From positions 2,976,001-3,040,000 of the forward strand of contig NZ_CP107899.1 in the NCBI RefSeq assembly GCF_036013915.1: DNA of 64,000 nt. The letters run 5' to 3'. The first letter of the stretch is position 1, and every line of letters begins with the position of its first letter. This DNA is from Streptomyces sp. NBC_00464 (lineage in GTDB: Bacteria > Actinomycetota > Actinomycetes > Streptomycetales > Streptomycetaceae). This document shows, piece after piece, positions 17,361 through 25,477 of this stretch. The notes under the pieces were generated by a model. It did no database searches. It was not told where the DNA came from and worked only from the letters and a program-made list of their open reading frames with translations. Position numbers and translations under genes: made by a program.

Positions 17361-17801
17361 ATGGATGGACTGCTGCTGCCCGTCGTGGACGAGGACGGCG
17401 CCCCCTTCTGGGAGTACACGGCGCGCGGAGAACTGCGCGTCCAGGCGTGCGCCGCCCCGGACTGCGGAAAGCTCCGCTTCCCGCCCCGGCCGTGCTGCCC
17501 GCACTGCCAGTCGTTCGAGAGCGAGTGGCGGGTGATGAGCGGACGCGGCCGCATCTGGTCGTACGTGCTGCCGCATCCGCCGCTGCTGCCCGCGTACGCC
17601 GACCAGGCCCCGTACAACGCCGTGATCGTCGAACTGGCCGACGCCCCGGAGATCCGGCTGGTCGGGAACGTGGTCAGCGGCCCCGACGCCCCGCTGAACT
17701 CCGTCGATCCGGCACGGCTGCGGATCGGGGCGGCGGTCAAGGCGGTCTTCTGCCCCGCCTCCCCCGACGTCACCATGGTCCGCTGGCTGCTGGAGCGGTG
17801 A
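17361..17801 (+). CDS. Zn-ribbon OB-fold protein (DUF35 family)
   Basis: 146 residues with an N-terminal rubredoxin-like zinc ribbon (C-x4-C at CAAPDC and C-x2-C at CPHC) followed by an OB-fold. This is the DUF35 family that pairs with thiolase-like lipid-transfer proteins to form aldolase or thiolase complexes and probably guides the acyl-CoA. It lies between the lipid-transfer and enoyl-CoA hydratase genes in a tight three-gene operon. Confidence 0.86.
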   Translation: MDGLLLPVVDEDGAPFWEYTARGELRVQACAAPDCGKLRFPPRPCCPHCQSFESEWRVMSGRGRIWSYVLPHPPLLPAYADQAPYNAVIVELADAPEIRLVGNVVSGPDAPLNSVDPARLRIGAAVKAVFCPASPDVTMVRWLLER

Positions 17802-17807
17802 GCGGAC

Positions 17808-18590
17808 ATGGCGCTGCGCACGGAGACGGACAAGGAGACCGGGGTGGCGCTGCTCACCCTGGACCGGCCGGAGAAGCACAACGCGATCGACCTGGCGACG
17901 GCCGCTGAACTGACGGCGGCCTGGCGGGCGTTCCGGTACGACGACGAAGTGCGGGCCGTCGTGATCACGGGGGCGGGAGGCCGGGCGTTCTGCACGGGTA
18001 TCGACCGGGGTGTGGACGTCCCGCAGCCCTCGTCCCCGTACACGATCGACGATCCGCTGCTCGCGATCGGGCCGAAGGCCAACGACCTGTGGAAGCCGGT
18101 GATCGCGGCCGTGGAGGGGATGGCCTGCGGCGGGGCGTTCTATCTGCTGGGCGAGGCGGAGTTCGTCATCGCTTCCGAGGAGGCGACCTTCTTCGACCCG
18201 CACACCACGTACGGCATGGTCAGCGCGTACGAGGCGATCGCCATGGCGCAGCGGATGCCGTTCGGCGAGGTGGCCCGGATGTCCCTGATGGGCACGGCGG
18301 AACGGGTCACGGCCCGTCGTGCGTACGAGACCGGGCTGGTCAGCGAGGTGACCCCGCCCGGCGGCGCGGTGGCCGCGGCGCTGCGGGCGGCGGCGGTCAT
18401 CGCCTCGTACCCGACGGGTGGGGTCCAGGGGACGGTACGGGCGCTCTGGTCCGCGAAGGAGTCGGCCCGGACGCAGGCCTTCGCCCATGCCCCGCACCTG
18501 ATCGCGCTCGGGAACCTGGCGCCGGAGCAGCAGGCGGAGCTGTTCAGGGGGCGGGGCCGGGGAGGCGGCGGAACGTTCCGACTTCGGTGA
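17808..18590 (+). CDS. enoyl-CoA hydratase/isomerase family protein
   Basis: A 260-residue crotonase-fold enzyme. The core motifs LDRPEKHNAIDLATAAEL and GAGGRAFCTGIDRG form the CoA/oxyanion pocket, and AVEGMACGGAFYLLGEAEFVIASEEATF forms the second oxyanion element. The usual catalytic Glu pair of hydratases is not clearly conserved, so isomerase or another crotonase chemistry is possible. It is the third gene of the lipid-transfer/DUF35 operon, 6 bases after the second. Confidence 0.85.
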   Translation: MALRTETDKETGVALLTLDRPEKHNAIDLATAAELTAAWRAFRYDDEVRAVVITGAGGRAFCTGIDRGVDVPQPSSPYTIDDPLLAIGPKANDLWKPVIAAVEGMACGGAFYLLGEAEFVIASEEATFFDPHTTYGMVSAYEAIAMAQRMPFGEVARMSLMGTAERVTARRAYETGLVSEVTPPGGAVAAALRAAAVIASYPTGGVQGTVRALWSAKESARTQAFAHAPHLIALGNLAPEQQAELFRGRGRGGGGTFRLR

Positions 18591-18605
18591 GGGCGGTGTC
18601 GACCG

Positions 18606-19160
18606 TCAGTAGCTGAGCTCGGCGGTGACCGTGCACTTCTTCACGCGGGAGACCTTGCTCGGGCTGTCCATCCGGACGGAGACGGTCTTCGTCTCGCCGC
18701 TGTCCGCGTCCACGGTCGCCTCACCCGTGTCGACGGTGTTGCCGACCGCGTCGAGGAACGTCACGTCGACCTCGTACGTGTGGCTGCCGAGCGCGTTCGC
18801 GGTGAGCCGCACGGTGGAGCTGGTGACGGCCCTGCGCTTGCCCTTGCGGGGTGTCACGCAGCGGACGACGTACGCCTGCGGGGCGTCCGTCGCGGTGGCG
18901 GTGGGGGTCGGGGTGCCGTACGTGGAGCCGGAGGAGCTGCTCGACGAGCTGTAGTCGTCATCGTCGTAGTCGGAGTCGGTGTCGTGGTACGTGCCGTTGC
19001 TCTTCTTGGAGTTGGAGCACCCGCCGCCGCTGCTGCTGCTGCTCGACTTGCTCTTTCCGCTCCGGCTCTTGCCACCGCCCTTGCTGCCGCTGCTGAATCC
19101 GGTGAGCGCGAGTACCACTGCCACCAGGACCACTGTCAGCTTCACGTGTTGCCGCACCAT
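18606..19160 (-). CDS. secreted Ser-rich protein with C-terminal beta domain
   Basis: 184 residues. An N-terminal signal sequence (VKLTVVLVAVVLALTGF) lacks a lipobox Cys. A low-complexity Ser/Gly/Lys stretch and an Asp-rich segment lead into a C-terminal Ig-like or FxLYD-like domain of about 90 residues (YVVRCVTPRKGKRR... VKKCTVTAELSY), with two Cys that may form a disulphide. AAGGGGGA supports the start. It is convergent with the hydratase gene. Function unknown. Confidence 0.7.
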   Translation of the reverse strand: MVRQHVKLTVVLVAVVLALTGFSSGSKGGGKSRSGKSKSSSSSSGGGCSNSKKSNGTYHDTDSDYDDDDYSSSSSSSGSTYGTPTPTATATDAPQAYVVRCVTPRKGKRRAVTSSTVRLTANALGSHTYEVDVTFLDAVGNTVDTGEATVDADSGETKTVSVRMDSPSKVSRVKKCTVTAELSY

Positions 19161-19412
19161 CGGTACGTCCCCCTTGTGTTGTCCCTCTTACGTGCTGCGG
19201 GCCGGCCGGGCTGTCGGACGGCCGCGCGACACCGTAGCGCACAGCATGGCGGGCCCGGCCCGGCAGTACGGTCATGACCCTGTCACGGTCTCGTCATCAT
19301 CTGTCTGGTGGCGAGGGTCATGGCCCCGGCGTAGCGTCGAGTCGAGAGCGGTGAGGATCCGCGTTGCCGGCCGGTGGCGCGTGCCTCGCACGCCCCGCGG
19401 GAGGTACCGGAC

Positions 19413-20075
19413 ATGATCCGTAACGTCCTCGGCTCGATCGTCGCTCTCCTTGGAGCGGCGGCCGCCGTGCTGAGCCCCTTCCGTGACTGGTACGACGGCC
19501 GCCTCGGGCGGTACTACGGGGTCGACGACCTGTTCACCGGCGTCACCGCGGCCCACCCCGGCGTTCTCGGATCGATCCTGCTGCCCTTCCTGTTCGCCGC
19601 GGTCCTGGCGGTCGTGGGCGTGGTGCTCCGTTTCCGGCCGCTGGTCGCGCTCGCGGGCGTGCTGGTGCTCGGGTTCACGGTGTTGTGGATGGTGCGCCAG
19701 GGGCAGGCGGAGGGAAGCCTGACGGTCGCGGGAGACGGTTCCGGGCTGCAACAGGGGGTGGCGGGCGCGGCAGGCGGTGGCGTGCTGCTTCTGCTGGGCG
19801 CGGCGCTGATGTCGGGGCGGGGGCGGCGTGACCGGCGCCCCCGGGTCGCGCAGCCGTACGCGGCGCCGGGGTCGGCGGATCCGGACACGTGGCCGCCTAC
19901 GCGGGAGCCGGGGCCTTCGGTGCAGACGAGTCCGTGGCCGGAGCCGGAGGCGGACCCGTACGTGGGGCCGTCGCCCGGGTCGTCGGCGTCGTCGCGCGAC
20001 ACGGAGCCGACCGCGACGTACCCGGTCCAGGACCCACCGGACCGGCCGGGCAGACCGGGCCCGTCCGGAGATTGA
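19413..20075 (+). CDS. four-helix integral membrane protein with Pro-rich tail
   Basis: 220 residues from the ATG at 19413, with CGGGAGG eight bases upstream. Four hydrophobic segments lie at about residues 4-22, 50-70, 74-92 and 115-133. A Pro/Ser/Asp-rich cytosolic tail follows from about residue 140. No catalytic motif is visible. An inverted repeat, CATGACCCT/AGGGTCATG (19273-19281 and 19314-19322), lies upstream. Function unknown; such proteins are common in Streptomyces. Confidence 0.75.
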   Translation: MIRNVLGSIVALLGAAAAVLSPFRDWYDGRLGRYYGVDDLFTGVTAAHPGVLGSILLPFLFAAVLAVVGVVLRFRPLVALAGVLVLGFTVLWMVRQGQAEGSLTVAGDGSGLQQGVAGAAGGGVLLLLGAALMSGRGRRDRRPRVAQPYAAPGSADPDTWPPTREPGPSVQTSPWPEPEADPYVGPSPGSSASSRDTEPTATYPVQDPPDRPGRPGPSGD

Positions 20076-20076
20076 C

Positions 20077-20340
20077 CCCATCACCGGTTGCGTCCTCAAA
20101 CGGCGACCCCTTCAAGCCCGTCCGGCGATTGAGGACAAAGCGGCAACCCACCCAAGCCCGTCCGGCGATTGAGGACAAAGCGGCAACCCACCCAAGCCCG
20201 TCCGGCGATTGAGGACAAAGCGGCAACCCACCCAAGCCCGTCCGGCGATTGAGGACAAAGCGGCAACCCGGGCGCACCCGGCCCCATCTGTACCGGCCAC
20301 CCCATCACCGGTTCCGTCCTCAAACGCCGGACGGGCTGGG
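20077..20340. repeat. tandem 40-bp repeat with flanking and inverted copies
   Basis: Four head-to-tail 40-bp units start at 20113, 20153, 20193 and 20233, each containing AAGCCCGTCCGGCGATTGAG. The block is bracketed by a 26-bp direct repeat (20077-20102 and 20301-20326, beginning CCCATCACCGGTT). It ends with an inverted copy of the CGTCCGGCGTTTGAGG core (about 20316-20337). The core is a common intergenic, terminator-like element of Streptomyces. It fills the space between the convergent membrane protein and afsK genes. Confidence 0.85.
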
Positions 20341-20387
20341 GTGGTCGGCCAAGCCCGAACCGCCCGCGGAACCCCGGCCGGGAAAGC

Positions 20388-22772
20388 CTACGCGCGGGCC
20401 CTGTTGCCCGTGCCCGTGCCCTTCAGCGCGTCCAGCGCGTACACGCAGCGGTCCTTGCTGCACGCGTAGACCACCCCGCCCTGCGCCACCGGCGAACCCG
20501 TGATCTCGCCGCCCGTGGCGAGCTTCCAGCGGAGCTGGCCGCCCACCGCGTCCAGCGTGTACAGGACGTGGTCGGCCGAGCCGAAGTGGACGCGGCCGTC
20601 GGCGACGACCGGTGCGCCCACGACCTCGCCACCCGCGGCGAAGCGCCACTTCGGGGTGCCCGTGACCGCGTCCAGCGTGTACAGCGCGCTGCCGCTGCCG
20701 ACGTGCACGTTGCCCGCCACCACCAGCACCGGTTCGATCGACTGGCGGGACTCCGTGGCGATGCGCCAGCGGTCCTTGCCGGTCGAGGCGTCCAGCGCGT
20801 ACACCGTGCCGAGGTAGTCCGCGAGGTACACCCCGCCACCGGTGACGGCCGGGCCGGGGGCGAAGGCGGGCGGCGAGAGGAAGACCGCCGGGGACTCGAA
20901 GTGCCAGCGCACATGGCCGGAGACGATGTCCACCGCGAGGACCCGGGTGCCGGCGGAGACGTACACATAGCCGTCCGGCGCCGGGGTCACCCGGACCGGC
21001 ACCCCGCCGCAGGAGGCCGCGTCGCCGACCGGGTAGGACCAGCGTTCGGTGCCGGTACGGGCGTCGACGGCCCGCAGCCGGGCGTCCTGCCAGAGGTAGA
21101 CCGTGCCGTCGTGGAGGGCCGGCCCGGCCTCCGACGTCTCGAAGTCCGTCTGCGCGCCGGTGATCTCCCAGAGCCTCTCGCCCGTGGACGCCTCCCACGC
21201 CTGGACGCCGCCGCCCCGCGTACCGGTGACGACCGTGCCGCGCTCGGCCTTCAGGGAGTACACCCACGCGTCGGTCTGCAGCCGCCACCGCTCGCTGCCG
21301 CTCGTCGCGTCCAGGGCGTAGAGCGACGGCCCGTCGGAGGCGAGGATGCTGCCGCCGTCCACCGCCATCGCCCAGGCCACGTCACGGGTCTTGAACTGGC
21401 GCCGCCCGTTGCCGGTGTCCAGCGCGTGCACCTCGAAGGAGGTGACGTACAGCAGGTCACCGACGACGACGGGGGTCCCCCACACGTCGTTCGACATCCG
21501 GAACCGCCAGGGCCGCCAGCGTCCCGGGCCTGCGGGCGCGCTGTCGGGCGCGTGCGCCGGGGCGGGCACGGGGGCGGTCGGGGCGGTGACCGCACCGTTC
21601 ACCCCGACGGGCGGGCGCACCCAGCCGGTCGCCGGACCGGCCTCGGCGCCGGCAGCCGAGGCGCGTACGTCCTGGGCGCGCGGGCCCGGACCGATCGGCA
21701 CGTGCACACCGGACAGCCGCACCGGACCGCCCGCCTCGGATGCCTGCGCGGGCCGGGCGGCCGTCGGGCGCCCTTCGGCGCCGCCGCGCCAGGCGTTGTC
21801 CCAGTCGGCGGCCGGCGACTGCGGGGGCGGCGCCACGGGCGCGGGCGGAGCGGGCGGCGCCACGGCGACCGCGCGTCCGCCGCCGCGGCGCTGCTCGATC
21901 ATCGCGGTCGCGGAGGCCGGCAGCCAGGCCGACGCCGTACCGCTGTCGTCGCTGCCGGAGGCGAAGAGGTGCGGGGAGAGCTGGGCCTGCAGTTCGGCGG
22001 GGGTGGGCCGCATCGAGGCGTCCATCTGCATGCAGGACTCGATCAGCGACCGCAGATCGTCGGGCAGCCCGCTCACGTCCGGGCCCTCGCGCAGCAGCAT
22101 GAAGACCGTCTCGACCGGGTTGGCCCCGTGGAACGGGGCATGCCCGGTCGCGGCGAAGACGAGGGTCGAGCCGAGCGAGAAGATGTCGCTCGCGCCGGTG
22201 ACACTGCGCGAGTCCCGTGCCTGCTCGGGCGACATGTAGGCGGGCGTGCCCACGGCGACGTTCGTCATGGTGAGCCGGGTGTTGGAGACACCGGACGCGA
22301 TCCCGAAGTCGATCACCCGGGGGCCGTCCTCGACGACGAGCACGTTGGACGGCTTCATGTCGCGGTGGACGAGCTTCGCCCCGTGGATGGACTGCAGGGC
22401 CTCCGCGATGCCCGCCGCCAGCCAGCGCACGGCCTGCGTCGGCATCGGCCCGCACTCATTCACTATCTCTTCGAGAGAAGGAGCGGGCACGTAGGCGGTG
22501 GCGAGCCAGGGCACGGCAGCCCGGGGATCGGCGTCGACCACGGCGGCCGTGTAGAAACCGCTGACGGCGCGGGCGGCCTCCACCTCGCGCGTGAAACGGA
22601 CCCGGAACAGCTGGTCCTCGGCCAGTTCCGTACGGACCGTCTTGATCGCCACCCGCCGGCCGGACGCCGACCGGGCGAGATAGACCAGCCCCATGCCGCC
22701 GGCCCCGAGCCGTCCCAGCACCTCGAACGGGCCGATCCGCCTCGGGTCGTGCTGCGTCAGCTGCTCCACCAC
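20388..22772 (-). CDS. afsK: AfsK, Ser/Thr protein kinase with PQQ-like beta-propeller
   Basis: A 794-residue kinase. The Hanks-type domain (about 10-275) has GAGGMG at 23-28, Lys44, HRD at 136-138 and DFG at 155-157. A Pro/Ala linker and a C-terminal PQQ-type propeller of about seven blades (repeated YALDATSG, YTLDAVTG, VYALDALKG motifs) follow. Text and length match AfsK of S. coelicolor, which phosphorylates AfsR and influences branching. Thr168, the reported autophosphorylation site, is conserved in TRLTMT. The start is GTG with GGAGG upstream. The 176 bases before it hold its promoter. Confidence 0.93.
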   Translation of the reverse strand: MVEQLTQHDPRRIGPFEVLGRLGAGGMGLVYLARSASGRRVAIKTVRTELAEDQLFRVRFTREVEAARAVSGFYTAAVVDADPRAAVPWLATAYVPAPSLEEIVNECGPMPTQAVRWLAAGIAEALQSIHGAKLVHRDMKPSNVLVVEDGPRVIDFGIASGVSNTRLTMTNVAVGTPAYMSPEQARDSRSVTGASDIFSLGSTLVFAATGHAPFHGANPVETVFMLLREGPDVSGLPDDLRSLIESCMQMDASMRPTPAELQAQLSPHLFASGSDDSGTASAWLPASATAMIEQRRGGGRAVAVAPPAPPAPVAPPPQSPAADWDNAWRGGAEGRPTAARPAQASEAGGPVRLSGVHVPIGPGPRAQDVRASAAGAEAGPATGWVRPPVGVNGAVTAPTAPVPAPAHAPDSAPAGPGRWRPWRFRMSNDVWGTPVVVGDLLYVTSFEVHALDTGNGRRQFKTRDVAWAMAVDGGSILASDGPSLYALDATSGSERWRLQTDAWVYSLKAERGTVVTGTRGGGVQAWEASTGERLWEITGAQTDFETSEAGPALHDGTVYLWQDARLRAVDARTGTERWSYPVGDAASCGGVPVRVTPAPDGYVYVSAGTRVLAVDIVSGHVRWHFESPAVFLSPPAFAPGPAVTGGGVYLADYLGTVYALDASTGKDRWRIATESRQSIEPVLVVAGNVHVGSGSALYTLDAVTGTPKWRFAAGGEVVGAPVVADGRVHFGSADHVLYTLDAVGGQLRWKLATGGEITGSPVAQGGVVYACSKDRCVYALDALKGTGTGNRARA

Positions 22773-22948
22773 TTGCCTGCCACCTCCCCGTACGGACCTC
22801 CGTGAGGAGTGGTCCGCGAAAAACCCGCCGTGTGCAGCGTCTCATCACTGGGCACCACCCGGCGGTGCGCACCCCGATTCTTCCTGGCCGAGGCCCGGGT
22901 GGCGAACCCGGGGGCGGATCGGGGTGTCCTGTGCCACTCCGGGTCGTA

Positions 22949-23749
22949 TCAGGACACCGGCGGCTGAAGTACGGCGAACACGGCGCCCTGGTCGTCCTGG
23001 AGGACCGACATCCGCCCGTAGGGGATGTCGAAGGGCGGCTCGGAGACCCGGCCGCCGAGCCGCTTGACGGTCTCGGCCGAGGCGTCGCAGTCCGCCACGG
23101 CGAAGTAGGTGAGGAAGTAGCTGGGCATCACGGCAGGGAACGCGTCCGTGATGACACTGCGCCCGCCGACCGCGGTGTCGGGGCCCGGTTCGGTGCCGGC
23201 CGGGGACCACATGCGGAAGTCGACGCCGGACTCCGCGGTCCCCGGATCGCCGGTGCCCGGCTCGTCGAGGTCCGCGGAGCGGAAGCCGAAGACCTCCTCG
23301 TAGAAGGCGTCGACCTTGTCCTTCTGCCGGGTGTAGACCTCGGTCCAGCAGAAGGAGCCGGGCTCGTTCTGCTTCTGGAAGCCCTTGCGCTCACCGGCCT
23401 GCCAGAGGCCGAACACCGCACCGCCGGGGTCGGCGGCCTGGGCGAGCACCCCGGCCCGGCCGGCCCGGACGGGGTCGGTGATCACCTGACCGCCGGACTC
23501 GCGGATCCGGGCGGCGGAGGCGGTGATGTCGTCGGTGGCGAAGTAGACACCCCAGGCGGTCGGCATCCGGCCGTCCTGCTTGGCGGCGAGGGCGGCGACG
23601 AGAGCGCCGTCGCTGAGCGCGTCGGCGGACGGCCCGTCGCCCGCCCGGAAGGTCCACCCGAAGAGCTCACCGTAGAAGCGCTTGCCCGCTTCCAGGTCGG
23701 GGAGCTGCACATCCACCCAGCACGGCGCGGACTGCGCGAATGCGGCCAT
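22949..23749 (-). CDS. VOC-family protein with two glyoxalase-like domains
   Basis: 266 residues made of two vicinal-oxygen-chelate modules (about 1-125 and 135-266), each with the W-DVQLPDLEAGKRFYGELFGW or corresponding pattern. Members of this group are often called glyoxalase/bleomycin-resistance proteins and are of mostly unknown substrate. ATG 23749 is preferred because AAGGA lies nine bases upstream; a frame from 23782 lacks a site. It is co-directional with afsK. Confidence 0.8.
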   Translation of the reverse strand: MAAFAQSAPCWVDVQLPDLEAGKRFYGELFGWTFRAGDGPSADALSDGALVAALAAKQDGRMPTAWGVYFATDDITASAARIRESGGQVITDPVRAGRAGVLAQAADPGGAVFGLWQAGERKGFQKQNEPGSFCWTEVYTRQKDKVDAFYEEVFGFRSADLDEPGTGDPGTAESGVDFRMWSPAGTEPGPDTAVGGRSVITDAFPAVMPSYFLTYFAVADCDASAETVKRLGGRVSEPPFDIPYGRMSVLQDDQGAVFAVLQPPVS

Positions 23750-23929
23750 GGGCCCGGATCCTTCCGTCGCGATGACGCTCATCCATGGAGACGCTCACCC
23801 CTGGACACTCATCTCTGGTGACGCTCGTCACACCCAACGTAGCCGCGCACGGGCACGCCCGCGCTTCAGCCCCCTTTGATACGAACATATTCTCGATACA
23901 CGAGCCATGGACACGGCTGTCACGGAAAG

Positions 23930-23984
23930 TTATCCACCGAAGTTGTCCACAGGCTGTTGATAACACTAATCAAGCTGTGGGGAA
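23930..23984. promoter_or_regulatory. cluster of three DnaA-box-like sequences
   Basis: TTATCCACC (23930-23938), TTGTCCACA (23943-23951, exact Streptomyces consensus) and TGTGGGGAA (23976-23984, opposite strand, reading TTCCCCACA) occur within 55 bases. They lie in the AT-richer 357-base space between the VOC and TetR genes. Spacing and orientation resemble DnaA clusters, but no replication genes are nearby. Confidence 0.5.
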
Positions 23985-24106
23985 CCGGAAGGGAGACCGT
24001 GGGGCGCATCCCCTGAAATCCCCCCACTCCCCCCGCCGCGCCTGCCGCACTCCCCATTTGCAGTCGGCCGAATCGCGCTCCGATCACCCGTCGGTAAGCT
24101 GACGGC

Positions 24107-24754
24107 ATGACAGGACAAGTACGCACCGTCGACGGCCGCGTGGCCGGTCGACGCGGACAGGCGACGCGGCAGAAGCTGCTCGACTGCCTCAGCGAGATGC
24201 TCAGCTCCTCGCCGTACCGGGACGTCAAAGTCATCGACGTCGCCCGGAAGGCGGGGACTTCACCCGCAACCTTCTACCAGTACTTCCCCGACGTCGAGGG
24301 CGCCGTCCTCGAAATCGCCGAGGAAATGGCCAAGGAGGGTGCCGGACTGACCGAACTGGTCGCCGGACGCTCCTGGGTCGGCAAAGCCGGATGGCAGACA
24401 GCCGAAGAACTCGTCGACGGATTCCTCGACTTCTGGCGGCGCAACGACGCCATCCTGCGCGTGGTCGACCTCGGCGCGGCCGAGGGCGACAAGCGGTTCT
24501 ACAAGATCCGCATGAAGATCCTGAATTCCGTCACCAACTCCCTTACGGATTCGGTGAAGGAGCTCCAGGCCAAGGGCAAGGTCGACAAGGACGTCAGTCC
24601 CGCGGCCATGGCGGGCTCCCTGGTCGCGATGCTGGCCGCCGTCGCCTCGCACCAGAAGGGCTTCACCACCTGGGGCGTCAAGCAGGCCGAACTCAGGCCG
24701 AACCTCGCGCTGTTGGTGCATCTGGGCATCACCGGCAAGAAGCCGACGAAGTAG
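24107..24754 (+). CDS. TetR-family transcriptional regulator
   Basis: 215 residues. The N-terminal helix-turn-helix (TRQKLLDCLSEMLSSSPYRDVKVIDVARKAGTSPATFYQYFPDVEGAVLEIAEEM) is followed by an all-helical ligand domain. TAAGCT (24095-24100) lies six bases before the ATG, so a leaderless transcript is likely. A CCGTC-N8-GACGG dyad overlaps the promoter. It is the only TetR gene inside the acyl-CoA region and is therefore a candidate reader of the CTGACG-N3-CGTCAG operators, which share the CGTC/GACG half-site; this is inference. Confidence 0.85.
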   Translation: MTGQVRTVDGRVAGRRGQATRQKLLDCLSEMLSSSPYRDVKVIDVARKAGTSPATFYQYFPDVEGAVLEIAEEMAKEGAGLTELVAGRSWVGKAGWQTAEELVDGFLDFWRRNDAILRVVDLGAAEGDKRFYKIRMKILNSVTNSLTDSVKELQAKGKVDKDVSPAAMAGSLVAMLAAVASHQKGFTTWGVKQAELRPNLALLVHLGITGKKPTK

Positions 24755-24890
24755 CGCCCACGCCGGAACCCCGTACTGGGTGACGCGCGGTGATCCCGGG
24801 CGCCCCAGGTCCTGTCTCACCGACGGCGGACCACGCATGTGGTCCGCCGTCGGTGTACCCGGACGGGAGACAACCGGCCCTCCGCGTCAC

Positions 24891-24974
24891 GCGCGAAACG
24901 TCAGGCGCGAAACGTCAGGCGCGATTCGTCACGCACGATTCGTCACGCACGATTCGTCAGGCGCGATTCGTCAT
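24891..24974. repeat. 14-bp minisatellite (6 copies) overlapping a stop codon
   Basis: Six head-to-tail 14-mers of the form GCGCGATTCGTCAC start at 24891, 24905, 24919, 24933, 24947 and 24961, with few substitutions. On the minus strand each unit carries TGA at the same place, so successive units supply stops in all three frames. The innermost unit contains the stop codon of the nitroreductase-like gene (24971-24973). The sequence is unrelated to the 14-mer at 4990-5059, but the arrangement is the same. Confidence 0.85.
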
Positions 24975-25477
24975 GCGTGCCCGTCGCGCAGCTCCGCCGG
25001 ATCCAGCCGGAACAGCCGGATCTCCCGGTCGATCCGGGCCTGGTACGCGGCATAGGGCGGCCAGAACTTCAGCGCGCTCTCCCACACCCGGGCCCGCTCC
25101 TCCCCTGCCAGCAGCCGTGCCCGTACGGGAATGTCGCGACCCTTCCAGTTGATGACGGCAGCCTCCGGATGGGCCAGCAGATTCGCCGTCCAGGCCGGAT
25201 GACCCGGACGGCCGAAGTTGCTGCCGACCAGGATCCAGCTGCCCGGCCCCCCGTCACCCGGCTGCGGCATGCAGGCCAGCGGGGTGGTCCTCAGCTGCCC
25301 GCTGCGCGCCCCCGGCACCGTCAGCACCACCCCCGGCAGCATCTGCGCGCTGAGCAGCACCCGGCCGCGGGTCAGCCGGTGCACCGTACGGTCCATGGCG
25401 GGCACGACATGCGGGGCGATCCGCGCGAAGACGCGGGTCGAGGACACCTTCTGGACGAGCCGGACCCCGACCGCCAT
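24971..25477 (-). CDS. nitroreductase/deazaflavin-dependent oxidoreductase family
   Basis: A 168-residue split-barrel protein of the DUF385/Ddn family, whose characterised members bind coenzyme F420. The pattern LLSAQMLPGVVLTVPGARSGQLRTTPL and the SNFGRPGHPAWTANLLAHPEAAVIN block are typical. It starts inside the stop of the acyl-CoA dehydrogenase gene (TGATG), so the two are coupled and probably act on the same substrate. Confidence 0.82.
   Translation of the reverse strand: MAVGVRLVQKVSSTRVFARIAPHVVPAMDRTVHRLTRGRVLLSAQMLPGVVLTVPGARSGQLRTTPLACMPQPGDGGPGSWILVGSNFGRPGHPAWTANLLAHPEAAVINWKGRDIPVRARLLAGEERARVWESALKFWPPYAAYQARIDREIRLFRLDPAELRDGHA

Noticed and set aside
20113..20272. Four regular 40-bp repeats as a CRISPR array
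   Set aside because: The units are contiguous without unique spacers and no cas gene is near.
23930..23984. Origin of replication
   Set aside because: Only three boxes and no dnaA, dnaN or rpmH nearby; kept as a DnaA-box cluster only.
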